NCBI GenBank assembly: GCA_019722365.1
Contig: JADFUC010002021.1
Location: 1-64,000, forward strand
Source of the DNA: Lithospermum erythrorhizon
Taxonomy: Eukaryota; Streptophyta; Magnoliopsida; Boraginales; Boraginaceae
Direction of reading: 5' to 3'
DNA: 64,000 bases
The translations under genes were made by a program, and so were the position numbers. The notes under the pieces were generated by a model. The model saw nothing but the letters and a program-made list of their open reading frames with translations, ran no database searches and was not told the DNA's origin. How positions within the stretch are numbered: the first letter of the stretch is position 1; every line of letters starts with the position of its first letter. Of this stretch, positions 26,235 through 38,299 are shown in pieces.

Positions 26235-26883
26235 GCCATTTATTACTCTACTAATTTATTCATTTTCAAATAGTCCAATTTAAGGAAACAATTGAGCAAT
26301 TATTAGACATTTTCCCTTTTTTTTACACTCACAAAATTTAGTTACATGTCGAAGGACCTAAATTTTATGGATAAATTTCATACAGATTTCACTCTAACAA
26401 TATGAATTATTTTTAAATAACAATATTTAATTGAACGTTAATACATTAATTAATTTTAATTAAAATTTTATTTATTTATCATTTCGATCACTCATAATTA
26501 ATATCCACTTAATTCAATCACTCATGTTGCAAATCATCTCATTCAACTACTTCCATCTATTTTATCCATTAAATGAAGAAAAACGTCACATATTCATGGT
26601 TATGTGACTGGGTATTTAAAAACTGGGCCTTTAAAGAAAAAGGACATGGTAATGAATCTTAGCTGCTGAGATTGACTTAATAATCAAAAATTCACTAATC
26701 GTGATAACTTTACTAGAAATATATGGGTGACTCTTAACTTTACTAGAATATATTACGCTGTAACGGTATCATTATTTTTCGTTAATTATTTTTGGTAAAT
26801 CAAATTATTTCTAATAGTTTGTAAATATTTTTCTTTTCTTAGTTCAATTTGTGTCTCCCACTTGGTTAGTATGATTATAATAG

Positions 26884-26888
<5 letters not shown>

Positions 26889-26919
<31 letters not shown>

Positions 26920-26929
26920 AGCAGTGTTG

Positions 26930-26960
<31 letters not shown>
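26889..26960. repeat. Interrupted AT dinucleotide microsatellite
   Basis: Two AT runs (about 26889-26916 and 26930-26960) separated by GTTAGCAGTGTTG. Confidence 0.9.
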
Positions 26961-26963
<3 letters not shown>

Positions 26964-28254
26964 GCAATACGATCCACTTATATATTTATGTGTATGATTA
27001 ATAATGTTACTGTGTATTAACATTTTTAATTATAATAAGGAAAAATATCAATCTAAATTTTTACAAATAAACAATTAAAAATACGCGGGTGTAAATGGTC
27101 TTATGCTTTTTATTGATCTTGTTATTTTAATAACCATAACCCTATGATCTTTTATCATTGCTCTTCATTTCAAGGTTACAAGTATATTTCATCTTATCAG
27201 TTGATACTCTTTTTTGCATTTCTAAGTCATTTTCTATATTTTAGTTTGGCTTCATACCTCATATTCAACGACCAATTATCCTTAAGAATCATTATTACCT
27301 TTTCTAGACATATTGTCATTTTGAAATAAATCAGATAATTTATAAACAAAGACATTTTAAAATCAGTAATTATACCATAATATTTTGCATTTACTGAAAT
27401 CAGTTACACTAACATTACACCACAATGTTTTGCATTTAGTAGAAACCTTAACCACCCTATATTGCAAACGGTCACTAAATAAATTCATTTGTTAAAATCA
27501 GAATGAAGAGAGTTAAGAATCCGACCTAATACTCTTCACTCAATCATGTATATATATATGCTTAATAAAATTACACTTCCAAAATATATAACGGTATCGA
27601 TAATAAACAAAAGATCAGACGTGGAAATATAACATAAAGTTATAATGTACAATTCTAGTCCATAAAGTTAGGTAATAATGTGCACATTTTAACTCAATTT
27701 ATAAAGTGAGATCTTTCCTTTTGTGGGTGACCCAAATCCATTTTAATAGATTCAATAACTCTACAATGCAATGATGTACTATAGAAAACTAGGATTTATT
27801 ATTCCTTGGAACGATCCATGTGTGTGTATCCCCTTTGGTTAACATATAAAAAGTTAATGGTTTTAGGCTAAGGATAGATCAGCCAATTGGCTATCAAGAG
27901 AATCAGCTAAAGTGATTGATCATCATTTCATACTTTGAACGGAATAATCTTTATTTTGCTCCATATATTACTCACTTTAATCATTGAAGATGATCAATTA
28001 CTGTGATTTTTCTATGGCACTTAAACTTAGTTACATAAGCTAGATCACAATGAGGATGTTATTTCATTTTATCTTATTCGAGTAATAAAGTATTATCTTT
28101 AATTTAAAATGTTTCATTTAACAATGAAAAAAAATACTCAACTTTGATTATGATACTACATAAATAGTTTTATACCTGGTTCTAGCCACATACATTTTTA
28201 TCTTTTTTTTTATTGGTTTATCTCATTCCTTTGCTATCTCCACATAATATTTTA

Positions 28255-28515
28255 GGTTCCGTCGGTGGAATCTAGATTGATTTTCAATGATCAAAATTAA
28301 CAATATTTATAACCTTAGTTGACTCATATAACATTGATTTGAATAAAAAATAATCATATTAATAATAATTATAAAGTAAATTAATGTGCTAACATTTAAT
28401 GTATTTTTCTCTATATCATATGAAGTACTATATATATCAAAATAATATAATTTGAGATTTAAAAAGTCAACTATAAAATTCTAAAACTAGACAATCTTAT
28501 AGGAATTGATGTTTA
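28255..28515 (+). mobile_element. MITE-like dispersed repeat
   Basis: Shares with the other copies ATGATCAAAATTAACAAT, TTAGTTGACTCATATAACAT, TTGATTTGAATAAAAAATAA, GAGATTTAAAAAGTCAACTA and AAACTAGACAATCTTATAGG in the same order. Confidence 0.6.
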
Positions 28516-28797
28516 ACTTACTAACTAACTAACTGCTTTACTCTCGTTAAACATGTCCATCGAGTATGAATACTCTTCAATTCAAATAATTCATAATAAT
28601 ACTCCGTATAAGCCAAGTCACTCTCTTTTTAAACTTTTACTTAAAAACAAATTAACACTGATGATGTTGTAATAAAAAATATATGAGGAATGTATATAAT
28701 TACATTTTTTTGAAAGTTTTTTAAACATAATTTTTTTAAATTTTGATTAAAGTAAGCAAATAAATGTGAAATTTGCCTAAACATGAGAATAAATATT

Positions 28798-28905
28798 ACT
28801 ACTATATCCATCCTTAAAAGTTTGTTCGATTTGTTTTTCATTGATCAAAATTAATAAACTTTATTATCTTAATTGACTCGAATAAAATTTTAATGTGGAT
28901 CAAAA
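28798..28905 (+). mobile_element. Truncated MITE-like repeat
   Basis: Begins TACTATATCCATCCTTAAAA, then TTTGTTCGATTTGTTTTTCA, TTGATCAAAATTAATAAACT and TTAATTGACTCGAATAAAAT; corresponds to the first 100 bases of the family only. Confidence 0.5.
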
Positions 28906-29957
28906 TTATTATTAATCATAATATCATTGTCCATTTTTTAAAAGCAAAAGCAATGGCACTAATAATTCATCCACTATTTCCTCGTGCTCTCTCATATCTT
29001 GTTTCTGTGATTCTAACATATCTCGACCGACATGATGAATTGAACTCAATTATAGTCTCAACTTCGGTATGGTTCAGTGTAATTTTTCACTAATAAGGGT
29101 ATATTTTAATTTTTAGAAAATAGTAATCACCAATGTGCTATCATCAATTAGATTTTGTGCTATAAAAATCAGATATTGTTATGACTCAGTATAATTTGGT
29201 GTTAATCGGTTTAAGAAAGAGTAATAAACATTAAGCAAGACATGTTTGAAAATGTCTGTTACAAATAAACAAACAATTTATTGAACAAATCCATAAAAAA
29301 TAACATTACAACAATATTGCATTCAACTAATAATACGGTCTTCATCACTTTCAACTTCATGTCTATTGCATGTTGGTTTGTTCGTTTGTATTTGTGAGAT
29401 TTGATATTCAGATTTGGTAAGTTATTCTACTACACGTCTACATTATATACACTATAATAAGTCTAATTAAAATAGACCATACAAATGTGATTCTAAACTA
29501 TATATAATGGATTTGTTGAAAAAGATTTTCAATAGTCAAAACTATTGTTATATGGATGTTGAGAAAAGTGAATAGATGATTTGGATTAAACTGAAAGAGT
29601 AAAATTCAACATGTTGAATTCCTTTCAACAGAAATACATGTCACTGGACATGCCACCAACACGGCCAGAATTTCGAGAAGCAGTAAATTGACGGGATAAG
29701 CCCACAAGTGGTTCATTTCTATTGGTTCTTTATATTTTCGAATTTCTTATCCCATCCTAATTAATTGGGGTCAATTATATGATAATAATTTCTTTTAAAT
29801 TTTTTTATACCAAAATTTTATCATTTTTTCATCATTTTTTTCCTCTATAACAGCATCGTCATTTGATTTTGGATATAAAAACCATTTTCACAGAATTGGT
29901 TCATTATCCTTACGAAACTCCCCTTGCTTTTTTATCTTTCAATATCTTTTTAGTGAA

Positions 29958-30480
29958 ATGGATCCTAATAATAATCCTTTCAATACTCAAAATTGGTTAA
30001 TTATCCTTTTAACTATCAAAATCCCACTAATTATCAATTTGATAATCAATCTTCCAACCAACCACGTCCTCAAAATATCCCAAATTTCGGTTTTCCACCA
30101 AATTTTTCAAATTTCACGTCACCGTACTCAAATTATCCATATTATGGATCGATGATGCAATATTCCTCTCAACCACCCCCGTATAATCCTTATACGCTTC
30201 TAATCAAATGTTCCAAATATCGGGAGCAACGAATATCCTAGATTTTCAACACAAATGTCGCTTGGTAATACGGCACAAGCTAATGAAGATTCAAGTCATG
30301 AGGATTCAACCAACGCTCTCGAAAGAAAACGGATCATCGAATGTAAAATTTGGTGTTTAGTGGTCGGATTAAATAGAACATACAAGATCATTTTAAGAAA
30401 TCAAAAAGTGAAGCATAATGGGGTAAAATTGTTGATGCAATGTACATCACGAGCCATGTGAGGATCTAACGGGCAATATA
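29958..30480 (+). pseudogene. Frameshifted transposon-type protein (PIF/Harbinger ORF1-like)
   Basis: Starting at the ATG at 29958 the sequence encodes MDPNNNPFNTQNW; the natural continuation (NYPFNYQNPTNYQF ... PYYGSMMQYSSQPPPY) is in another frame from about 29996. A third frame from about 30195 gives GNTAQANEDSSHEDSTNALE and KRK-like sequence. This Asn/Gln/Pro/Tyr-rich head followed by an acidic Ser region resembles plant proteins annotated as PIF/Harbinger ORF1 or 'glutathione S-transferase T3-like', which continue into a Myb/SANT-like domain. That domain is not readable here; the frame closes near 30461. At least two frameshifts make it a pseudogene. Family assignment is from memory of its composition and could be wrong. 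Confidence 0.42.
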
Positions 30481-32078
30481 CGGGCAAAGTTCAGAATGCC
30501 CGTGATTAAAGTTTTTAGAGTCTTATCAGGTACTTTAAGTTATAATGGGACAGAAGTTGTCAAGTTATTTGTATTTCATTAGTTGTACCACGTATTATTT
30601 ATTTATCGCATTTTGTTATTTGTACTTTTTCTTTGTTTTAAATATTATTTTCAATTCTTGTATTTATTTATTTACAAGAAAATTAATTAGTATTACGAGA
30701 TTAAAATTATTTATATAAATATTTATATAAATTTACTTTTAAAAATATCAAAAATAATTCATTTTAAGTGTTAATTATTCTATTTAATTATAAACGATAA
30801 TTTTTATAATTATTTAATCATAAAAATAAAAATATAAGAAATAAAAATATATAAAAGTGGTGTGGAGTAGTATTGAATTTTATTAAACAAAGTTCATTGT
30901 AAAGTGTAAAGTTCAATGAATGTTGAATTATTATGTGGAATGCAGGTTCGATAATTTTAGCATTTAAAATCGAAAAGGTTGAAAAAAAGAACTATCAGAT
31001 AATGGAGCAATAGATCAAGTCTAATTGCACGCTTCGATCGGCGCTAATTGCCATGATAATCTTTAAAATTAATCTAGAAAAAGGAGAATCAAACTAATTA
31101 GCGTGAACGATCAAATTGAGTGCTTAATATTAACATTGACCAGTTGAATATATTATACTTCGTTTTGAGGGTGAATGATTTTGTTTATCCATTTCCCTAG
31201 GTAAACCAATTTTTTAGAACTCCAAACGAGGTAAATGAGGATATTAACCTCGATCGATCTGTATTCACCTCAAAAAATAATAAGCAAATGTTGAACGAAC
31301 CAATCTAAAAATATATAATTAGCATGCAATTCAATATTTATGTCAAGTGTATATAATAAATTTTAAAATAAATTAAATTTATATAATTGGTGTAATTCTG
31401 TTTATGGTAAAACCGCACTACCACAAAAAATTTTAATTTTGGAATTATTTAATCCTCATTGATACGATTTTAAAAAATTCAACCAAATCGATTGACATAA
31501 TATAATTCGGAATATTTCCATTATATCTATCCATTGCCAAGGCCCAGGGGTCCTAGCAAATTAAGCACCTGCTGAATTTACATACTTCGATAGCAAGTTA
31601 CATCTAGTAATAGGTGTAGGTGTCAAGGTCCTTTCATGCCAGTGATGGAGCAACTAAGAACCATACAACTGGAAGATGATCCAACCTCAAAAATGGCATC
31701 ACCATTCACCAGAAAAATAAAACAATCATGTTCTAAAAAACAATCATGTTCTAAGTAGAGACCGGTGGAGTTGTCCAAACTTTCATCCATTATTTCTTAT
31801 TCAGTGAATAATAAGTCCATACATATTCAAAATTTCAAATAAGGAATGATAGATTACGAAGGATACCTAAAATTTATGTATATATATGAATTTAGTTGTA
31901 CTTTGATTTAATAAATTCATAAACTTAAATATTTATCAAAAAAAGGTTAATAATGTTATTCTTTTATTTCACCCCATACTTTCCACTCATTAGAGTTGGT
32001 TCAATTTGTCCACAAAAAAGAGGAAACTTTGAGAATCATTTAATTGAAATAGCAACAACAACAAAAAAATGCAGTCCG

Positions 32079-32081
<3 letters not shown>
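30481..32081. other. AT-rich intergenic DNA
   Basis: No gene is seen. The first 100 bases may be decayed continuation of the pseudogene. A direct repeat of AACAATCATGTTCTAA with an 18-base period lies at 31721-31754. Confidence 0.55.

Positions 32082-32117
<36 letters not shown>
32082..32117. repeat. TA dinucleotide microsatellite
   Basis: Eighteen uninterrupted TA units directly upstream of a degenerate tandem array. Confidence 0.95.
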
Positions 32118-32118
<1 letters not shown>

Positions 32119-32137
32119 GGCGAAATTAAATGGGCTG

Positions 32138-32530
32138 TTTCCACCTTTCGACGTATTTCTGATTTTTTTTTTCTCGTTTTTTTATACAAAAAAAGAAAAA
32201 TGTATTATTATTTTTAAAGCAAATAGTTTTTGTTATATATGTATATATAAAAAAAGCATATAGTTAGCCCCACCTTTCGATATATTTGATTTTTTATTTA
32301 TATATATATATAATACGAAAAGAGCAAATAGTTAGGCCCACCTTTCGATATATATATTTTTATACAGAGAAAAGAAAATAGTACCACCTTCGAATGATTC
32401 GATTTTTATATACGCAAGAAAGCAAATACAGCCTCCTCTTTCTGACGTGATTGATTTTTTTTATATAATGCAAGAAGAACAATATACCCACCTTTCCACG
32501 TATTTAGATAATTTGTATATTTCTTTCTTC
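32138..32530 (+). repeat. Degenerate tandem array of CCACCTTTCGA units
   Basis: The word CCACCTTTCGAYRTATTT or a variant recurs at about 32142, 32270, 32338, 32384, 32437 and 32488. Each is followed by a T-rich stretch, a TATATA-type stretch and an AAGAAAGCAAATA-like stretch. Unit length shrinks from about 130 to 45 bases by deletion in the T and TA runs. Six units can be counted; none is exact. Confidence 0.7.
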
Positions 32531-34099
32531 TGGTAGTAAAGTTCTAAATGGGTATCCAATCAATGTAGTAGGCGGAACAAAGGAAACAAGGAATGAAAAA
32601 AATGAAAGAGGAAGATATAAGTACCCAAATAAGGCCCCTTTATCCCCCTCCTCCTTTTTCTTTTCCACCTAACACAAAGGCTCCATATTAAGGATTTTCC
32701 TTTTTCGATCGATTTCCTCCTTCATTAGTATAGTTCTGGTACTCTATTGGAATTTGACTGTATTATTGACCCGTTTTCTTGGTTTTTGTTTGTATTATTA
32801 ATTTTGATTACATATTTAAACTTGATGTTACAAGAAAATACTTAAACTTTTTCACTCATCGCTGGTAGACCAACTTTTTAGCGGATCATACGCGGGTCCG
32901 TCATTTGACGGACATCTATAACTAGTCAATAATAAGAACATGAATGTCTTATCACTGTCTTGCATTACTTCAAGAAATAATATATGAAATCGTTATAACG
33001 GAAGTGAATTTATTAAGACATATGTGAATCTCCGAATTAAGTAAAATATAATTTAATCCTCAGATTCCTAACAATGCTGTTAGGACTATTCCAGACGTGT
33101 GTAGCTACATAATGTATTTTACTATAAAGGAGAACAAATACAACTTGAACTAAACTAGTTTCAAGACGGTATAAATTACGCCTCAAACGACATAAAATAA
33201 ATCTAAATTATAATTTCAAACTTATGTAGATCACTACACTAAGATGAACACACAATTACCTAACAATATGATAAGAGATCTTTAATCTTAAGACTCTCTC
33301 TCCCTCTCTTACTATTCTATGATAACCAATATGATAACCAAGATAAACCTCTTACAATACAACCACAAGATAAAATCTCCTCTACCAAGAACAATCCTAC
33401 TCAACAATGGTCTTAGATATCTTTAAGCAAAGACTATCCTATCTATTTAGGTGTTTATACTAAAATAGTTGAGTTAATAATAATTTATAGCAAAATTCAC
33501 TAACTATTTGGTGCACTAAATATTCAACACACTAACGCCTTATTTATAGGGCCAAGTATGAGAACACTTGTCCAAAATTTTAATTTCTATGTGAGACTTC
33601 GTTCTTCCAAAGATTCAAGGTACCAAATTCCAACATAAATAAATATTGTATGACAAAAGGCCGGAGACATCACTCATATTTATGCATGTTCACCATTCAC
33701 TCACTTATAAATATAATGGTCTCATTCACTCACTGATCATTTAAAATTGATCACTTTTACTACAGGTATTAATTTTTTTGTCAAGTCAACAGTTAGTCAA
33801 CGAATGTGTCTGGCATGTGCCTTTTTAGGGGCAAAATAGTTATTTACATAAACACTTAAAAAACAAACAAACAAATAAAGGGATATTTCAACCCCATCTT
33901 CTTCTTTGCCTTCTTCGCCTAAGCCCCCTCATCATCCCAAGAATCCATACGACCACTCAATCTCCATACCACCACCAACCTCATCGAATCAAGCAAGAAA
34001 TTGAAAACTCACCCTCTTTCTCCTCTCCCCTTCAAGCACCATCTGCTAATGGATTTGAATGGAATACTCTCAATTTCTTGTTATTGGAATGACAAAAAC

Positions 34100-34100
<1 letters not shown>
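32531..34100. other. Intergenic DNA without recognisable genes
   Basis: AT-rich, with no coding pattern. Near 33815-33850 the words TTTTAGGGGCAAAATAGTTA and TTTACATAAACAC resemble one arm of the MITE at 40765-40908, possibly a decayed relative. Confidence 0.5.

Positions 34101-34180
<80 letters not shown>
34101..34180. repeat. AAT trinucleotide microsatellite
   Basis: Eighty uninterrupted bases of (ATA)n, about 27 units. It is read as poly-Asn in one frame of a short open frame (34001-34252) that I do not regard as a gene. Confidence 0.97.
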
Positions 34181-34183
<3 letters not shown>

Positions 34184-35640
34184 ATACTAATAATGGATGA
34201 ATCAAGAATGAGGTCTTTCATGTCGGAAACATCAGTTCTTTATCAATTTTGACTTTTTTATTATATGTATATTGTTAAATTCAATTTGATCAATAAAAGG
34301 TTTTCGATCCGGTAGTTTTGTTATATTAAACAAATGAATACGAGACTTATAAATTTGGGCATATGTGTCTAGCTGCAGATTATAAATGGGTCTGGTTAGT
34401 GCATCGAGAATTGGATGAAGTTTTTTCTGAAAAGAGTACCGCTGTCACAATAATTGACTTTTAAATGTTGACACATGTACTCAATATTACGCCCAAGTGT
34501 TAAACACCAAAGCTGCGGTCGCTTCACTCGCGCGAGATCGGGTTGATCGATCTGACCATCCGCATGCAGTATCGAGATTGATAACCTTCTCATGTTTTAC
34601 AAAGATCATCGGGTGTCGATACGCCCGCGCTGACCTCTTATTTGAGATACCTCAATTTTCAAATAATCGGGGTTCCCCAAGACGCCACACCATATAAAGA
34701 CCTTAAGCTCAAGAATCGCCGATGCCACATATCATGATTCATCTACGCAAGATTCTCGTGATCAAGCAAATCATTGCTTAGCCAGTAGTTAGTCATAAGT
34801 AGAAGAATTCTCTACACTTCTAACTAATGTAGGGACGTATTAATAAATAATTTTCATATAACAATCATCGGGTATACTTCATATTTATAAACCTGGGTTG
34901 TAAGCCTAACACCGACAGTATCGACGCCGGGGCGGTAGCAAGATGGTGCGAGCCTAAATTTTTGTGTTTCTGCTGGGAGTGGTGAAGAGATGGACGGAGT
35001 ACGGAGTATTTCAGGTAAGACTTACTTGTAATATTCCTTCATCATCATAAGTTGGAAACCTTCACTAAATAGTTTCGCCCAAAGACCCAGCTACATCGAC
35101 ACCGAACTGGTTACCACATCAAGGTACTTTACTTTATCGTTTTTAGTATTTTACTAGCCGTTAGTTCTTTACCGCTATTGATCGCTGGCCCCACAATTGG
35201 TTGGAACGAGAGTAGTTTACTTTTTAATTGGTATCGAATGGACATCACATAATGGCATCCGTGCAACTAATACAAGGAGTCAAAGAGGGAAGCCTCGATT
35301 ACCGCCCCACCGCTTACGCGTGACAAATTATCAATAATCGGGAAAGCTAAGATGATTGTTTTCCGAGGTCAAGTAGGACACCTAAAAACATATGTGTCGT
35401 GCTCATCGGATGGACACCCACTCAAACAATGCCTGTGAGTTGTCGTTGTTAAAGAAGAAATTGGACAATGATTTAAGGTAACTGTCCTTGTTGAATAGCA
35501 AGGCACTGAACGCCATATTTTGTGCAGTTGATGCTTAGGTGTTCAAGCTCATCACCAAGTAATCAGACTAAAAGAGACACGGAAGATTTTGTAGATACTC
35601 TACGGCGAACTCATTAAATATCCTATAAAGGACTTGAAAT
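34181..35640. other. Mixed-composition DNA, probably decayed retroelement
   Basis: GC-richer patches (34500-34720, 34910-34990, 35280-35420) alternate with AT-rich DNA, and words such as ACCGACAGTATCGACGCCGG near 34911 resemble retrotransposon leader sequence. No coding domain, LTR pair or boundary could be established. Confidence 0.22.
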
Positions 35641-36058
35641 GTTAGAATCAATGATTTGCATTTTAATTATGATTTTCATCATCAGAATTGAGGTTTTTAA
35701 GTATTAAGAAAATTCATTGCTTATTACAAAAAAAAAACATGGACATAAGGAATAATGTTCTTATTAAGATCATTGAATAAATCTTTAGAATTCATATCAT
35801 TATATTATGGAAATGACTTAATTAAGGGGTTTGTAACAGCTATTTAAACTCCATGTGGCCAGTGGCCTGTTGTTATCTGCAGTTAATTAGTGGCCTTTGT
35901 CTGTTGAGAGTAGAATTTGTTGAAACTTGAAAGTGGATTAGCAGCCTTGCTCTACCTGCTTATCTTAAGACTGCAAATGCAATAATTGACCACATGCAAG
36001 TCACCATCTCTTAGAAAGTCAATGTTCAACCAAATCAAACTTTCCAATAACTACTTGC

Positions 36059-36112
36059 ATTATATATATTGAATAAAAAACATTATTCCATAGGCATGAG
36101 CTTCAATTCTTG
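36059..36112 (+). promoter_or_regulatory. Putative TATA element and first upstream ORF of the receptor kinase
   Basis: TTATATATATTG near 36060 could be a TATA element, placing transcription near 36090. If so, the leader carries ATG at 36096 (five codons then TGA), ATG at 36126 (ATG TTC TAA) and ATG at 36180 opening a 37-codon frame that overlaps the main start out of frame. If transcription starts further downstream these have no meaning. Confidence 0.28.
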
Positions 36113-36210
36113 ACTTTTTCAATCCATGTTCTAAGCTTGTCCCAATTTGTTGTCATAAACTAGAAACAATTCCATAATAATGTTCATTTCTTACCAATCC
36201 AATTCAAGAA

Positions 36211-38148
36211 ATGATAACTCCTATGTTCCACTTCTCATTCTTGATATTTCAACTTACATTATTTGGTCCAAGACTTGCAACATCCCAAAATGATTGTCCA
36301 CTAGCAAGATGCACCAGCACAGGCCCATCCATCAGGTTCCCCTTCTGGCTAAAAGGTCACCAGGCTGAAGAATGTGGCTTCCCTGGATTTTCCCTCTCAT
36401 GCTCATCAACAAACGAAACCGAACTCGAATTCGAATATCCCCTCCAGGCAACAGCCAACAATATCAAGATGTTTTTCCCTGTCAAAGTTGTAGTCCAAGA
36501 TATCGATTATCGAAAACAGGTGATCCATATTTCTAGTATCAGTACCACTTATTGCCTTCCAAACCAGACTCCTGGAATAAACTTGTCTTCGTCTTCGTTT
36601 ACCTCTGTTTTCGCCATTGTGGATGATAACTACCCAGGTTACACATTGTTTAATTGTTCAGCTGTAAATGGGAAAGTGAAACTATTGTATAATAGAGGTC
36701 ACACTGTGAGCTGTCTTAGTCATAGTAATGAGTATCAGATTCTAGCTATGGAGTCTTACTATTCTGTTTCGGATTTTCCCATGCCTGCTTGCAAAAAAAT
36801 GTATAATATCTCACATGTTCCATCAGAGTTCTTTGGGGGTCAAGAATCCAGGAGTTTTTCATCCCTGGATTTACATTGGTCTGAACCTTTATGCGAGAAT
36901 TGTGAATCACAAGGGAAATATTGCAGGTTGATCAACAACACAAGTACAAATTCAACTGAATGTTATGACATCCCTGCCCAACAAGAGAATGAAGATGATT
37001 CGTCAAAGAAAAAAATGATTGCAGGGATCTCAGTAGGGGTATCCATATTATGTGTGTTGGTTGTTTTTGCTATTCATTTGGGTTATAGATACAATAAGAA
37101 GCAAGATTATAAGAAAAGGGTTGCTCAGTTTCTTGATGACTACAAAGCTCTTCGGCCTACTAGATATAGTTATGCAGATGTAAAGAAGATTACAGCTCAT
37201 TTTAAGGAGAAATTGGGACAAGGAGGGTATGGAACAGTGTACAAGGGGAAGCTTTCTAATGAAATTCTTGTTGCTGTTAAGGTCCTTGATCATGTTAAAG
37301 GAAATGGGGAGGATTTTATCAATGAGGTTGGGACAATTGGTAGAGTACACCATGTTAATGTTGTTCGATTAATTGGATATTGCGCGGATGGGTATAGGCG
37401 TGCGCTTGTGTATGAGTTCTTGCCTAACGAGTCACTGGGAACATATATATCATCGAGGCGAGGAAACAAGGAGTTGGGGTATGAGAAGTTGCAGCAAATT
37501 GCTATTGGAATAGCCAAAGGGCTCGATTATCTTCACCAGGGGTGTAACCAAAGGATACTTCACTTTGATGTGAAGCCTCAAAACATCTTGCTGGATAACA
37601 AGTTCATCCCCAAAGTCGCAGATTTTGGTTTGGCGAAATTGTCATCTAAAGACGAAAGTATGGTTGCCATGACTGCAGCTAGAGGGACAGTAGGTTACAT
37701 TGCACCAGAGGTGTTCTCTAGGAATTATGGTAACGTTACATATAAAGCGGATATCTATAGTTTTGGAATGCTGCTTTTAGATATGGTTGGAGGGAGAAAG
37801 AAATTCACTGCTGCAGAAGATGACAACACTCAAAGTAGTGAGATATACTTCCCAGAGTGGATGTTCAATCAGTTGGAGAAAGGCAAAGAAATTTCGATTC
37901 AGATTGATAATGAAGAGGACAACAAGATTTTCAAGATACTTGCAATTGTGGGACTTTGGTGCATACAGTGGTATCCGGCCGACCGGCCTTCTATGAAAGT
38001 TGTGATTCAAATGCTGGAAGGAGAAGACATTCCCATAATGCCACCAAATCCTTTTACCTCAACGAAATCGCCAATATATGTTGGCGAATCCGAGAGTTCA
38101 TCTGGAAGCAAATCCTACAGTTCATCATTTTATAGCATTTCTGATTAA
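36211..38148 (+). CDS. LRK10-like receptor kinase (WAK-type ectodomain), non-RD
   Basis: Plasma-membrane receptor kinase of the LRK10L/PR5K-like group, single exon, 645 residues. A signal peptide (about 1-25) leads to a Cys-rich galacturonan-binding-type (GUB_WAK) domain starting near C29, and a second Cys-rich part ends in CENCESQGKYC near 228-238. The membrane segment is about 269-292. The kinase domain has GQGGYG at 336-341, the VAVK lysine at 357, HFDVKPQN from 451 with catalytic D453, DFG at 471-473 and APE at 498-500. Phe replaces the Arg of HRD, so it is a non-RD kinase, a type often tied to immune signalling. The tail is Ser-rich. All catalytic residues are present, so it should be active. 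Family members are known in defence and ABA or drought responses; the ligand cannot be read from sequence. The short leader ORFs could lower translation. Confidence 0.95.
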   Translation: MITPMFHFSFLIFQLTLFGPRLATSQNDCPLARCTSTGPSIRFPFWLKGHQAEECGFPGFSLSCSSTNETELEFEYPLQATANNIKMFFPVKVVVQDIDYRKQVIHISSISTTYCLPNQTPGINLSSSSFTSVFAIVDDNYPGYTLFNCSAVNGKVKLLYNRGHTVSCLSHSNEYQILAMESYYSVSDFPMPACKKMYNISHVPSEFFGGQESRSFSSLDLHWSEPLCENCESQGKYCRLINNTSTNSTECYDIPAQQENEDDSSKKKMIAGISVGVSILCVLVVFAIHLGYRYNKKQDYKKRVAQFLDDYKALRPTRYSYADVKKITAHFKEKLGQGGYGTVYKGKLSNEILVAVKVLDHVKGNGEDFINEVGTIGRVHHVNVVRLIGYCADGYRRALVYEFLPNESLGTYISSRRGNKELGYEKLQQIAIGIAKGLDYLHQGCNQRILHFDVKPQNILLDNKFIPKVADFGLAKLSSKDESMVAMTAARGTVGYIAPEVFSRNYGNVTYKADIYSFGMLLLDMVGGRKKFTAAEDDNTQSSEIYFPEWMFNQLEKGKEISIQIDNEEDNKIFKILAIVGLWCIQWYPADRPSMKVVIQMLEGEDIPIMPPNPFTSTKSPIYVGESESSSGSKSYSSSFYSISD

Positions 38149-38210
38149 GCAATAGTGTGGTTTCTGAAGGAGAGGTGTAATACCAGTCATGTAGGTACAT
38201 ATCAACAAGA

Positions 38211-38281
38211 GCGCATCTGGTGTAGTGGTATCATAGTACCCTCCCACGGTACTGACCGGGGTTCGATTCCCCGGATGCGCA
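38211..38281 (+). tRNA. tRNA-Gly(CCC)
   Basis: Full cloverleaf: acceptor GCGCATC/GATGCGC plus discriminator A, D-arm with GTGTAGTGGTATCAT, anticodon stem GTACC/GGTAC with loop CTCCCAC (anticodon CCC), T-arm CGGGG-TTCGATT-CCCCG. A CAA triplet lies just upstream, as in many plant tRNA genes, and a T10 run follows. It starts 63 bases after the receptor-kinase stop, on the same strand. Confidence 0.97.
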
Positions 38282-38299
38282 AATTTGATGATATTAAAG

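Larger units (their letters stand above)
26235..29957. other. SPMS upstream region and AT-rich intergenic DNA
   Basis: The first few hundred bases are the SPMS promoter side. The rest is AT-rich and holds an AT microsatellite (26889-26960) and two MITE-like copies (28255-28515, 28798-28905). Open frames here are short and unlike any family. No RNA gene is seen. Confidence 0.55.

Noticed and set aside
34001..34252. Poly-Asn protein
   Set aside because: The frame is a readthrough of the AAT microsatellite; flanking codons have no family similarity or splice context.
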